DNA of 64,000 nucleotides, from positions 124,001 to 188,000 of the forward strand of contig JALIZF010001755.1 in NCBI GenBank assembly GCA_029948255.1, in the 5' to 3' direction. The notes under the pieces are model-generated. The model was not told where the DNA came from. It ran no database searches and saw only the letters and a program-made list of their open reading frames with translations. This stretch comes from Telmatactis stephensoni. Taxonomy: Eukaryota > Cnidaria > Anthozoa > Actiniaria > Isophelliidae. How positions within the stretch are numbered: position 1 is the first letter of the stretch; every line of letters starts with the position of its first letter. This document shows, piece by piece, positions 49,701 to 61,170 of this stretch. Both the position numbers and the translations under genes were made by a program.

Positions 49701-50537
49701 ATGGCTTCCTTATTGTGGTCTTCTAGAGCGGGAATTCGAACACTGAATCGACACATCTTCTCAACAAAAGTATTAAGGGTATGTAGTTATTAATTCTTAA
49801 GATTTTAGGACTGTAGGTTTTTCAAAGAGAACTTCTCTATGTGAAAATTTATCCCAATTTATTCACACGTGAAATTGATAAAATCCGTTTGCACATGTAC
49901 CTTAAACAGTTTGAGGTAGTTAGGGATTTTCATTAAGGATTTCAGATTGTAAGCTTATATATTATAAAGTTGTTTTGTCTTATTTTATGTAATTTTTATG
50001 AATGTTTATTTTGCAAAGAATGTTTTTCTTATTCAAAGTCAGTTTTGTGTAGTGATCTCATTTTGTTCAGAGTTGACTTTCACAACTAATTAGCTGTAAT
50101 CTCTTGTCTGGAACGAACAATAGCTTAGTAGGTTGTTTATATTCTTTTTTGAATGTGTTCATGGTCTTGTTGTGCCTTTTTTTGTGATGTGATCCTGGAA
50201 TTTTTTTCATTGATGAACTTACTCTTACAATATTCATCAATGTTTTCTTTTTTCAATGACAATTTTTCAATGTTTTTGTTTTGTTTTTGAATCAATTAGT
50301 TTTCCACCAGTGGCTCTAAACTTGCGGAATTTTACAACAATGCTGATGAAGCCATCAAAGATCTTCCAAGTGATTCAAAGTTATTGGTTGGAGGTACCTT
50401 AAAAACAATAATATGCATCTTTATTTTGTCTACTGCTCCACATGTATAAAAACACTGTTATATACCCTCATCCCAGAGGCTTTCTTTTGTATTTTATAAT
50501 TTTTTTCTTTTGTATTTTTGTTCTTTATTTATAAAAG

Positions 50538-50595
<58 letters not shown>

Positions 50596-52998
50596 AAAAC
50601 ATCTGGAACGAGAGTAAGCGTACATTGTACAAATGAGCTTAGCAATATAGAATACTCTTTTAAAGGAGCAGATTGGGTTGGAGATCAGTGACTACTCCAA
50701 TCATCACCCAGTTGGCTCGGTAGGTTTCAGCTCTGGCATTAAGTACAGGAGGTCAGGTTTCAATTCCCAGCTAGATCTATTTCTTTTTTATTATTAAGGA
50801 GAAGGTGCTACCTAAATGTACATGTAATTACATTTGCAATTGGTTAGACCTTCACGTTATCTTGGATAAGGGCATTAAACTATGGGCCCCATCTCTACAA
50901 ATATTATTAAACATAACTGTTGCATTGGAGGGACTTAAAAGAATCCAGACCACTATTCAGGAAGAGTAGAGAGATCCCGGCGTTTGTTGGTGTTAGTGAT
51001 CTGTCCTACTGCACTACAGGACCCATAGTAATAAGCATTAGATGTTGTGGTATCCCTGCATAAATTCTGATTACAGTAAGCTAAATAAACAATAACAATT
51101 CTGGTAGGGGCACCCATAGTTGCTGATAACTGGTCAACCCTACTTTTCTGCATATAATGGAAGCACACTTACACAAAAGCAAAAGCAGATGCTTCTCTGC
51201 CCTAATTCAACTGTTTGTGTGAATGAGTTGGGTGGGTCAATTTTGCTGTAGAAATTTCTACAGCAAAATTGACCCACCCAACTCATTTTAAAATATCTCA
51301 ACCAGAGTGATGATATTTGTTATAAAACAATGTTATTCTTTAGGCTTTGGTCTTTGTGGAATCCCAGAAAACCTTATCACTGCACTCCAGAAATCAGGTG
51401 TTAAAAACTTGACATGTGTCAGCAACAATGCAGGGTAAGATTTCATAGTAGTTATACAATGGTTTCAAGTGGCATACTGTGGAATATCCCATGAGTCACT
51501 TGTATTTTCTAGTATACACAAGAGCCTGTAGGCGAGTGTGTATACAAAGAAAATACAAGTGATGAGTGGGATGTCCACAGTATGCCACAAGAAACCATTG
51601 TATAACTATTTTATCCCATGCCAGAGAAAATACAGCAATTGGCGCAATGTGTCATGGGAAAGATCAGTGGAATACCACCGAATATACAACAGCTTTCCTG
51701 CTTTCTGATTGGCTGTATTTTCTATGGTGTGGGATAAAAGCTAATATACAACAGTTATAAGATAAAACAAGATTGCAGAAGCAAATAACTAAAGTCAAAT
51801 CATAACCAGAACAGAAAGTTATGTTTGTTTACATGGATGGCAGATTTCTTCGATTTCCTGGCTTCCCCCGCACTGGGTTTGATTGGATACAGTGACTAAG
51901 AATCTTTTGTCTTGCAGAGTTGATGATTTTGGTCTGGGTTTGTTACTAAAAACAAGACAAATCAAGAGAATGGTTTCATCTTACGTGGGAGAAAATGCTG
52001 AGTTTGCTCGTCAGTACATGTCAGGTGAACTTGAAGTGGAACTCACACCACAGGTACAAACTGAACTGATTTCTCTTTTCCTTGTCAGTTGCTCCATAAG
52101 TCATTTCATCAAACAGTCAGTCAGTCAGTCAGTCAATAAATCAGTCAGTCAATCAGTCAGACAGACAGTCAGTCAGTCAGTCAGTCCCTCAATAAATCAG
52201 TCAGTCAATCAGTCTGTCAATCTGTCCTTCCATCCTTCCATCCATCTGTCAGTCAGTCAGTCCATCTGTCCATCTGTCCTTCCATCAGGCTGTCTGTCAG
52301 TCAGTCTGTCAGTCAGTCAGTCACTTGGTAGGGGCACCAGTACTTGCTGATAACTAGTCAACCCTACTAATTTTGTTTGCACACCAGTTTGCACTTCATC
52401 TGTCTGTCTGTCTGTCCACCAGCAGTCAGTCTGTCATTCTACCCATCCCCCTATCCATCCTTGAGCAAGATTTTCTTTAATTAGCTAAGAGCAAATTATT
52501 TCTCTGAAGGGAACATTAGCTGAGCGTATACGAGCAGGAGGGGCTGGTATCCCTGCATTTTTCACTGCAACTGGTTATGGAACATTAGTTCACCATGGAG
52601 GTGCACCAATCAAGTACAATCAAGATGGATCCACTTCTATTCCCAGTGCACCAAGAGAGGTTGGTTCATTACACAGGAAGTCCATTTAGTAATAAGGAGC
52701 TAGGGTGTCAGTGCTTGGGGTTTTTAAGCAACCTTGTGCTACTATTTCGACTTCTGTCCTATATCTGTTGTTCACTGTACCTATGGTCAAACCTTCATTT
52801 AGTGACCAACCTTTGCATTTGGTAGGATTTACATTGCTTTTTTGGTCATCAAAATTAAGCATGCTGATTGAGTTATGCTGCTTTAAAGTCATATCATATC
52901 ATACATCATCTTGGTAGCAACAGTCATCAAACCTCATTGCCAAAAGATGAGCTTGGGGTTGGGTTCCAGAACAGGGACTGGCATCACCATACATCATA

Positions 52999-53064
<66 letters not shown>

Positions 53065-56000
53065 TATACATCATCATCATTATACATCATCTTGGTAGCA
53101 ACAGTCATCAAACCTCCTTGCCAAAAGATGAGCTTGGGGTTGGGTTCCAGAACAGAGGGACTGACATCACCCATCCAGGCCCCTCTAGGAGGTCACCATG
53201 GTAACCCTGCCATAGTTCATCACCTTGCACCCATCACAGTGAGCAAACAGTGGAGTATATAGTAGATTGTGTATGACTGTAAAAAGGACACTGACATAGT
53301 CACAGCACCACACCATTTCACACTCATATGAATCCTGCTCTACCTATTGAGTGGGGAAGAGACAAATGATCAGCTGGAACAATCAGTAAACAACAACAAA
53401 GGCAGGTGCCAGGTTCTTTTATGGGCCCATTAATTTAGGAGAAAAAGTACAGGAGTGCTCACGTACCCATAAACTCACCCATAAGAAAACAGAAATTGAA
53501 AATATTGTGTGCTTCAAGAAACACATGAAAACCTTATTAGATAATTTAATGCCCTTTGAAGTTATGATGTCTTTCGAGAAATTGGCCCCAGAACTTAAAC
53601 AGTTTGATCATTGTACAATGACCAGTAAAGAAGACCCAGATAGACTTGTCATGTTTACATATATATATAGCCCCTTGAACATGCCCTGGACCATGGGAGC
53701 CCCCACATCATCCCTATCAAATGGGAAATATCACTGATCATCAATGTCAACCTTACCTAAATTTCATTTAGCCCCATTATAAAACCTCTTCTAAAACTAT
53801 TGTGCCATTCATTTTCTTGATATCAACAGTCAAGAGAGTTTAGTGGTCGTCATTATATAATGGAGGAGGCAATAACAGGGGATTTTGCATTAATTAAAGC
53901 TTGGAAAGCAGACAAATCAGGAAACTTGACTTTCAGGTGAGAAATGTGACATTTTCTCCAAAGGGAGGGATACTGGGGAGGTGTGAATGAACCCAAAGTG
54001 GCCACTGAGCTTGACCAACCCAAAAAAGTCACATGTTGAAAATTTCAAACCCAAAGCAAGGCTTCACACCTCACTGTCATGTGTATACCTGAGTACCCTT
54101 CCCTCCTTCCTGTTCACTCTTTTTCTCATTTTTTACTTCATTTTTTTTATTTGCTTTTCTTTCTCACAGAAAGACAGCACGGAACTTCAATGCACCAATG
54201 GCTAAAGCTGCAAAAATTACAATTGCTGAGGTAGGTGTAGTCTCCTACGCAGCCAAAGTTTGTGTTACCATGTAATGCCAAGAGACCATAATACTAAGAA
54301 AGCAAAACTCAGTATTGATGTCTGTGCGATGTTCGCAGCGACTAAGGCTATTTTTAGTAACTTCGCCATTGTGTGTGCAAGGATCTCAAACAATAGAGTT
54401 CAAAACAATTCTATTGTTTGAGAGCCTTGCGCACGCAATGGCGAAGTTACCAAAAATGGCTTTAGCTGCCACAAACATCGCACAGACATCAATACTGAGT
54501 TTCGCTCTCTTAGTATTATGGCCTCTTGGTATTGCCTACTCCCCAAACTTGTTGTGTGATGACACAATCTGTGGCTTTATTTGTTGAAGACTAGGGTAGG
54601 TGTGTGTGTGTACATCAAGCAGATTGCATACCTCAGAAAGGTTTTATTCAGTCAGTGATTTGTTTTCACTTTACTGTTAGGTTGAGGAAATTGTTGAAAA
54701 TGGTGAAATCCTAGCAGAAGACATCCATGTTCCAAGTGTGTATGTTCACCGTGTAATTAAAGGACAAAATTATGAGAAAAGAATTGAGGTAAGTGGTTTT
54801 ATAACATTAAAGAATTGAATGCATCTATAAACCCAACATCAATTTGACTCTAAAACAAGCCCAAATGTATTTCAATTGGGATTTCAGAGATTGACTTTAA
54901 CCAAGGAAAACAGTGGTCAAACAGAAGCCAAGTCACCAGGCATGGAAATGAGAGAGAGAATCATTCAACGAGCTGCATTGGAGTTTAAAGATAATATGTA
55001 TGGTATCCATGGCAACAGTCAATATGATAGTACTCTTTCAGTTCCCATGTTCACCATTTCCCTTGTGTAATTATTTTTTTAGTATGTATTGTATGATTGC
55101 ATTGCGTTACGCTTATTGAGTTATGTCACGTTAGCCTATTGAGTTAAATCACATATTTCATTTCCGTTACATTTACACAGGAGGGCTTGACAAGAAAACT
55201 TTTGGCAGCTGAATACTCCAGTTTCGAGTTCTGTGTTGCTCAGCGTTAGCCTCGATTAGATGGAAGATATTCAAAGTAATCAAGCAAACCCAAAGGAATT
55301 CTATAGCATTTGCTTTGTTCATTTGTGTATATTCCATGTACTCCCAACTAGGGTTAATTAAGGACACAAAAGAATATTACGCAGAATTGAGGCTAACGCT
55401 GAGCAAAATGAACTCGAAACTGGAGTATTCGACGTGTTCCCTCGCATTTAACCATTTTCAAAACTCGTTTTGAATGCAGTCTGCACGTAGCCCACGTGGT
55501 CTCTCTCAAGAGATAGGGACGGGAGGGGAGGAGGAAGGAGGGGAAAGCGGAGAGGAACACAAGCGGCTGGCAGTCTAAAAATAGCCCAAATGCGAGGCTC
55601 ATTTTCAATGTTAAAATCGTATAATACTAGTATGACTGTAAGAACACTGCTGAAGACTTGTTGAAATAGTACATACATTGCGTTATGTTCATGTGTCTCG
55701 ATAAGTAATGACTTTAATTTACGTTACTCTACTTGCGTAAAGTAGTACATACATTGCGTTATGTTCATGTGTCTCGATAAGTCATGACTTTAATTTACGT
55801 TACTCTACTTGCGTAAAGTAGTACATACATTGCGTTTATGTGTCTCGATAAGTAATGACTTTAATTTACGTTACTCTACTTGCGTAAAGTAGTACATACA
55901 TTGCGTTATGTTCATGTGTCTCGATAAGTCATGACTTTAATTTACGTTACTCTACTTGCGTAAAGTAGTACATACATTGCGTTATGTTCATGTGTCTCGA

Positions 56001-59000
56001 TAAGTCATGACTTTTACGTTACTCTACTTGCGTAAAGTAGTACATACATTGCGTTATGTTCATGTGTCTCGATAAGTCATGACTTTTACGTTACTCTACT
56101 TGCGTAAAGTAGTACATACATTGCGTTATGTTCATGTGTCTCGATAAGTAATGACTTTTACGTTACTCTACTTGCGTAAAGTAGTACATACATTGCGTTA
56201 TGTTCATGTGTCTCGATAAGTCATGACTGTAACTTACGTTACTCTACTTGCGTAAAGTAGTCCATACATTGCGTTATGTTCATGTGTCTCGATAAGTAAT
56301 GACTTTTACGTTACTCTTATTGCGTAAAGTAGTCCATACATTGCGTTATGTTCATGTGTCTCGATAAGTAATGACTTTTACGTTACTCTTATTGCGTTAT
56401 AATGATGTGTCGTGTACTTTCATCTATTAACCTTGACAATAAATAGCCAATCTTGGTATTGGTATGCCAATGTTAGCCAGTAACTATATCCCGGAAGGAA
56501 TGACTGTACATTTACAAAGTGAAAATGGAGTTCTTGGATTGGTAGGTACTCAAAAGCCAGAACACAAAGTTGCAAAGTTATCGCTCTGCGCATGTTATTC
56601 CACCATCAAAGACATTGCGTTCATTCAAGAGTTTTTGATTCGTTTATACAGCCTGCAGATCGGTGTTGCTCAAGGATAGATCCCTGTGGAACACCCACAA
56701 ATAAACGTGGGTGAGATCATGCGCTTTTTCATCATCGAATACAATCTTCATTTAACAGGCTGCAGATGGCTGTGGTCCAAGAGTAGATCCCTATGGAACA
56801 CCCACAACGAAACTTTAACGCATTCTATTTAATATTTTCATTTTAGGGACCATTTCCTAGACCAGGAGAAGAGGATCCAGACCTCATCAATGCAGGTATA
56901 TTCTCCCTGATATTTTCTGTTACCTGTTCATTATTGCTATAGTTCACTTGTGTTTTGAATTGTTTAGGTAAAGAAACAGTGACAGTTATTCCAGGAAGCT
57001 CTTACTTTTCTAGTGACGAGTCCTTTGCCATGATCCGTGGGTAAGTAACAAAGATTATGTAGGAAATTATTTTCATCATCATCATCATCACCGTCATCAT
57101 CGTCATCACCACCACCATCGCCTTCATAATTATTCAACAAATTTTATTTACTGTGTGTTAATGTACTTTTTAGTGGCCACATCGACCTGACGATTCTTGG
57201 TGCAATGCAGATTAGCCAGTTTGGAGACATCGCAAATTATATGATTCCTGTAAGAAAACGCTCTCATTCCAACTTTCTTTTCATTTCGTTCCTTGTGTCT
57301 TCATCCTAGCCTACACATACATCCTCTTTAGGTTGTCACACTAAGTCCCCCGTTGCGTTACGTTGCGTAGCGTTGCGTTACAACCCAAAGGACTTCTGCG
57401 AAGGAGTCTATGCTTATCATTGGATAGAATGTTTTGAAATGTTTTATTCAAATTATTTTCCAGGGAAAGATGGTCAAAGGTATGGGAGGAGCGATGGATC
57501 TCGTGTCCTGTCCTTCTAAGGTCATCGTTACTATGGAACACGAAGCAAAGGTATGACGTAATGTCTAAACATAACTCAAGAATGACGTAGTGCTTGAGTC
57601 TGGCGTCAGTATATGACGTATTGTCTAAATATAACTTACGAATGACGTAGCGTTTGGGTCTAACGTTAGTTTACGACATATGAAATCATTCGTATGTCAT
57701 AATGTTACTGTTGTCAAAATGACATTTGAAGATACTGTACAATTATGAGGTGTATATGTAGTCATATAGGAAAGGTCATTGTGACGTAGTCTAAATATGA
57801 CGTCATTAGGACGTATTTTTAAATTTACACGTAATACATGTAGTATTTGCAAGTAGCCTGCGAATATGTATACAACCAGCGCACATCCCGCGCTATAAAG
57901 TGAGAGAATATTGCATGACATTTTCTCAGCGTATACATTTGATGTTCTTTTACAGGGAAATAAACACAAAATCCTAGAGAAATGTACCCTACCCCTGACG
58001 GGAACAAAGTGTGTCGATATGATCATCACAGAAAAGGTAAATATAAAGTGCGATAGAAATTCAGGGGGAATGGTCTGCAATTTGAAGAATGGAAATGTGC
58101 TGCATTAAACCCGTCCTCGGAGACCCAGGGCGTCAGGGAGGGGGGAGGGGAGCGGAGGGGAAAGGAAAGAGAGGAAAAGGACGCCCTGGGCATTAAACCC
58201 CCATTATCATTTACAACATTTTCTTTGTCCTTCAGTGTGTATTTGATGTCCACCCTGACAGTGGATTGACCCTAAAAGAATTATACCCTGGTGTTTCTAT
58301 ACAAGACGTTCAGACTTCTACTGGCTGTGGTTTTGAGGTAAAGGCTCATTTGCTTTCTATAATTAGGTGGTAAACCAAGGCTGATTTGAAATAAGAATAG
58401 GGTGTGGTCAGGAAATCAGACTCCACGTGCGTCAATATAAAAAGCTTCGGCAGCCAAGATGGACGTGTTGCTCCGCGTTCGGGCTATGTTTAGATTTTGA
58501 ATTCCGCGCGCGCTGCTCGGAAAGGATAGGAAATACCTAATTAACAAATAGATTTCATTTATCTGTGCGTCTGTACTCTAATGCATAATGCACAGATGAC
58601 GTCAAAATGTGGTGAGAACAAAAAAGTATGCCACAAGACGAAGTTGAGTGGCGTGACTGTTGTTCTCGCTACATTTTGACGTCTTCTGTGCATTATGGCA
58701 CTATGGTTCTCGACCAATCAGAACGCGTGTAATATACCAATTATTATTATATAAATTTTCATTGCACACAATTGGCTGGTCTAAAAAAATAGCCCCAGTG
58801 CAGGGCAATCCGTCATATCACGTGACACGCGTGTCTCAGGTTACTGGTCACTCCTGGAGTTTCTTATAACAGATTCAGTTCCAATAACTGAACATCACAA
58901 CTTAATTTGGCAATTGTGGGTTGGCAGTTCAAACTGGCCAAATATTCTCAACCAACAATGTTGTGTTACTGTTTTGTGATAACATAATCTGTTAAAAAGA

Positions 59001-59529
59001 AATGCCGGTATATTGCTGCCTCACAGGGGTGTTTAATTATACTGATCGGATATGTTGAGAGTTTTTGGCTAACATAGTTGGAGGTAGCACGAAGTCCTCT
59101 TGGAGCGGAGCGTTGATTGGTTTAAAAACAATGGTCTTTTGAAAACGGCGAATGAAAACATTGAATCCTATTGTACTCCAATGGCCAATCAGAAAATGCG
59201 ATCAAACCCACTTATTGCTATCCGATAGTTGGGAGCGATTTGAGGGGCATTATTCTTGTAGCTCATTGTTGCGTCAAATACTCATAGTACGGTTAACAGA
59301 CGTGGGGGAGAAGCGGGGGGGGGGGGGGGGGGGAGTTTGTTTGGGGGTAGGATGAAGTTTGCGTCACCGTTCTTCGTCTCCAAAGTAGCTCGACTATTAT
59401 TAAAGTTAATCCTTTACACTTATTTATTTTTTTTAAATTCTGTTATTTTTTAATTCTAACATTGTTTATTTTGCTACACAGGTGTCCCCTGATTTGAAAG
59501 AAATGGAACTGATTGGAGATCAAGACTAA
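49701..59529 (+). CDS. OXCT1: Succinyl-CoA:3-ketoacid CoA transferase, mitochondrial (SCOT)
   Basis: Seventeen exons: 49701-49778, 50300-50393, 51344-51434, 51918-52053, 52510-52659, 53830-53936, 54170-54230, 54681-54788, 54888-55002, 56447-56541, 56847-56895, 56968-57040, 57174-57249, 57464-57550, 57956-58036, 58236-58337, 59482-59529. All phases join, giving 516 residues (human 520). SCOT transfers CoA from succinyl-CoA to acetoacetate, the committed step of ketone-body use in the mitochondrial matrix. An Arg/Ser-rich start ([18 protein letters not shown]) fits a mitochondrial presequence. The N-terminal CoA-transferase half includes [12 protein letters not shown] and [16 protein letters not shown]; the C-terminal half includes ANLGIGMP, the catalytic-Glu motif SENGVLG (Glu339) and GGAMDLV. 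No frameshift or missing motif is seen. AATAAA at about 59825 gives a plausible 3' end. Introns are rich in MITEs and satellites. Confidence 0.97.
50463..50612. mobile_element. MITE family C, copy 1, with (AG)n run
   Basis: It starts TACCCTCATCCCAGAGGCTT and continues TTGTATTTTATAATTTTTT. This matches, in inverted orientation, the element at 61944-62088. A pure AG run (about 50541-50590) occupies the distal part, so the right end is degraded (ATCTGGAACGAGAGTA). It lies in OXCT1 intron 2. Confidence 0.6.
51222..51287. repeat. 66-bp perfect palindrome
   Basis: From AATGAGTTGGGTGGGTCAAT to its exact complement, the sequence is a perfect inverted repeat with no loop, centred between GAAA and TTTC at 51254/51255. 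It lies in OXCT1 intron 2, 56 bp before exon 3. Confidence 0.95.
51449..51608. mobile_element. Palindromic MITE 14 bp after an OXCT1 splice donor
   Basis: Arms share TAGTTATACAATGGTTTC and its complement, then GGCATACTGTGGA/TCCACAGTATGCC, then CACTTGTATTTTCT/AGAAAATACAAGTG-type blocks. It begins about 14 bp from the exon 3 boundary (51434). Immediately after it, 51607-51739 is a second foldback with ends TTTTATCCCAT and GTGGGATAAAA. Confidence 0.8.
51607..51739. mobile_element. Second foldback MITE abutting the first
   Basis: Ends TTTTATCCCATGCCAGAGAA and CTATGGTGTGGGATAAAA are inverted matches, with inner AAAATACAGC/GCTGTATTTT. It lies in OXCT1 intron 3. Confidence 0.7.
52108..52335. repeat. 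CAGT tetranucleotide array
   Basis: AGTC/AGTCAATA units with a CCAT/CTGT section. It lies in OXCT1 intron 4 and extends the exon 4 frame artefactually past its real donor at 52054. Confidence 0.9.
52903..53165. repeat. (ATC)n microsatellite flanked by a 75-bp direct repeat
   Basis: About 80 bp of ATC repeats (52995-53075) is flanked by near-identical copies of a 75-bp block (TTGGTAGCAACAGTCATCAA through GAGCTTGGGGTTGGGTTCCA) at about 52910 and 53092. It lies in OXCT1 intron 5. Confidence 0.85.
54274..54533. mobile_element. Palindromic MITE, ~260 bp
   Basis: Arms of about 110 bp run from AATGCCAAGAG through CTCAGTATTGATGTCTGTGC and AACTTCGCCATTG to a centre of AACAATAGAGTT near 54400, then back. 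It is non-coding and lies in OXCT1 intron 7, about 43 bp after exon 7. Confidence 0.85.
55212..55429. mobile_element. MITE family A, copy 2 (218 bp)
   Basis: Same ends (AATACTCCAG/CTGGAGTATT) and interior as 35335-35555, with better-preserved inverted arms (CCAGTTTCGAGTTC/GAACTCGAAACTGG). It lies in OXCT1 intron 9. Confidence 0.88.
55665..56400. repeat. ~76-bp satellite, ten copies
   Basis: The block CATACATTGCGTTATGTTCA recurs about every 71-76 bp at roughly 55672, 55747, 55823, 55893, 55969, 56042, 56113, 56187, 56262 and 56334. Units differ mainly by presence or absence of TAATT after GACTT and by TAATG/TCATG. Each unit contains CTACTTGCGTAAAGTAG, a small hairpin. The array ends 46 bp before OXCT1 exon 10. 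Confidence 0.95.
56650..56815. repeat. Partial direct repeat in OXCT1 intron 10
   Basis: CAGCCTGCAGATCGGTGTTG...GTGGAACACCCACAA (56648-56697) is repeated with changes at 56757-56807. Its origin is unknown; it could be a fragment of a transposon. Confidence 0.6.
58583..58698. mobile_element. Foldback MITE, ~116 bp
   Basis: Arms share GCATAATGCACAGA, GACGTCAAAATGT and GAGAACA with their complements. It lies in the last OXCT1 intron. Confidence 0.7.
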
Positions 59530-59819
59530 TGTAGGAATAATGACCTGTCTCAGAGTGGGTGGGTCGACGCCCGAGATGTCCTGGGATTTTTTATCGAACT
59601 TCAAAAGAGCCGAGCCTAATTACAATTTCGAACTTCACAAGAGCCGAGCCCAATAACATCAAAGACACCGCCTACTCGATTTATTTTGTTTTAATAGACG
59701 AAAAACGATTGACTCGACCTAAATCCGACCCCGAATATCTCAAATGCACGGTTTAGACTATTTCTGCTCCAATTATATTCCGGGTGCACATACCTTTTTA
59801 GGGAGCAAAGCTGCATGTT

Positions 59820-59830
59820 GTTAGAATAAA
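59820..59830 (+). terminator. OXCT1 poly-A signal
   Basis: AATAAA lies within TTAGAATAAAATTTTC, about 295 bp after the OXCT1 stop. It is the first canonical hexamer noticed downstream. Confidence 0.5.
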
Positions 59831-60198
59831 ATTTTCATGAACTTTCTTAAGCTATTGACTTAGATACCAGGCACTTCTCATTAAATCTGTAGGTGAGGAC
59901 CCTGGGTACAAAGGTGGATTGTCTTAATGTTTCCTTAGATATTCTCTCCGGTTCTAAATATATTTTTAATTTATGTGTGAGAAAAAAATATGTTATTACT
60001 TATTTATATAGCACTTAGAAACAGACTAGGTAAATTCCAATAAAAGCATGAAAGAAAGGAATAAGAACGATTAAGTCTACTACATTCAAAAAGGCTTCGT
60101 CCGAGGACGAAGTAAAAAAAGAAAAGAAAAAACAAAAATCGATAAAAATGTTAGGAATACTGTAAAAATCGGAAGCGGAAAAATGAATTTTTTCACCT

Positions 60199-60275
60199 GG
60201 TCCGTATGGGGCTCGAACCCATGACCTTAGCGTTATTTGCACCACGCCCTGCAGGCTGTACTGAGCTAACGGACC
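60199..60275 (-). tRNA. tRNA-Ile(AAT)-like gene or pseudogene
   Basis: The minus strand folds into a 77-nt cloverleaf. Acceptor arms GGTCCGT/ACGGACC pair fully, the T arm ATGGG-TTCGAGC-CCCAT is perfect and carries a consensus B box (GGTTCGAGCCC), and the anticodon arm is TGGTG-CAAATAA-CGCTA. The loop reads anticodon AAT, as in tRNA-Ile. However, position 33 is A rather than the near-universal T, and the D loop is long and lacks the usual GG. A T-run suitable for Pol III termination follows (about 60180-60184). Other regions resemble tRNA-Ile well. It could be a decaying copy or an unusual functional tRNA. Confidence 0.65.
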
Positions 60276-60349
60276 AAACTTGGTAAACTGGGATCCCGCA
60301 ATCAGTATCATGATTCAGATACGCATCAAAGCGCGATCGCAAGATTTTT

Positions 60350-60466
60350 TAGCCTGCGTAGCGGCGTAAGAGGATTGGGGAGAGGGGAGGGGGGATTGGG
60401 GAGAGTTCCCTATTCCTTTTCCCAGTCCCCTTTCTTCCCCCTTCCCTTACGTCGCTACGCAGGCTA
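60350..60466. mobile_element. 117-bp MITE with 9-bp target duplication
   Basis: Ends TAGCCTGCGTAGCGGCGTAA and its inverted match (CTTACGTCGCTACGCAGGCTA) are flanked by identical AAGATTTTT at 60341-60349 and 60467-60475. The interior is GGGGA/CCCCT-rich. A degraded second copy of the left end is at about 60642-60720. A 9-bp duplication suggests a Mutator-like transposase mobilised it. Confidence 0.85.
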
Positions 60467-61170
60467 AAGATTTTTACGCTAACGAAGATTGACTGCACAA
60501 TCGGTCGCTGTAACGTCTGGACAAATTCGTAGCTCGGCGTTAATAACTCAGCGGTCATTATGTAAGAGTTACAAAAAACCCTCTTTTATCCAAATAGATA
60601 TTTATTTCTAATTCAGTAGTAACTTTTGGTAAGTATTTAATAGCCTGCGTAGCGGCGCGAGGGGAAAGGGGGAGGGGAGGGAGGGGACTGGGGAGAAGAG
60701 AAGGGAGCGGCGCTCCCTTAGTATTTAAAGGAAAGTTAAACTTTCGAATTTTAACTGAGTGATATTAAGTGATAAGTGATATTAAGTAATAAGTGATATT
60801 AAGATATCACCTATTATTACAAAAAAAGTTTTCCGGGGCAAACGTAGGCTTGACGCAATGCTGTCGCGAGTGTTGCGTGACTAAACAAGGCTGGGAGGGA
60901 GACTGGGGCGATGGCGGTTTGGGAAAAAATGGTTTGGTAAGTTGAAAAGTCATGGAATTATAGTTTTAAATGTTGTTAGTTCAAGAATGTTGGATTTTTT
61001 TGTCGAGCACAAAAATTTTTAGCCTCTTGGTGCGGTGTATTAATGATGAATTTGAAGATTATGAAATTCGATAAAATGTCATCAAAACGTTTCTGAACCC
61101 TGATGATGCCCAACCCCTATTTGCTTCGAAAACGGGATTAAAAAATTAAAGTTGGTTGAGTTCCTGCTAC

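Noticed and set aside
53507..53737. 76-codon frame in OXCT1 intron 5
   Set aside because: Protein-like composition but no domain, and OXCT1 exons join in phase without it; perhaps a transposon remnant.
55665..56400. Regularly spaced repeat that could be mistaken for a CRISPR array
   Set aside because: Contiguous 71-76-bp tandem units with no unique spacers, in a eukaryotic intron; it is a satellite.
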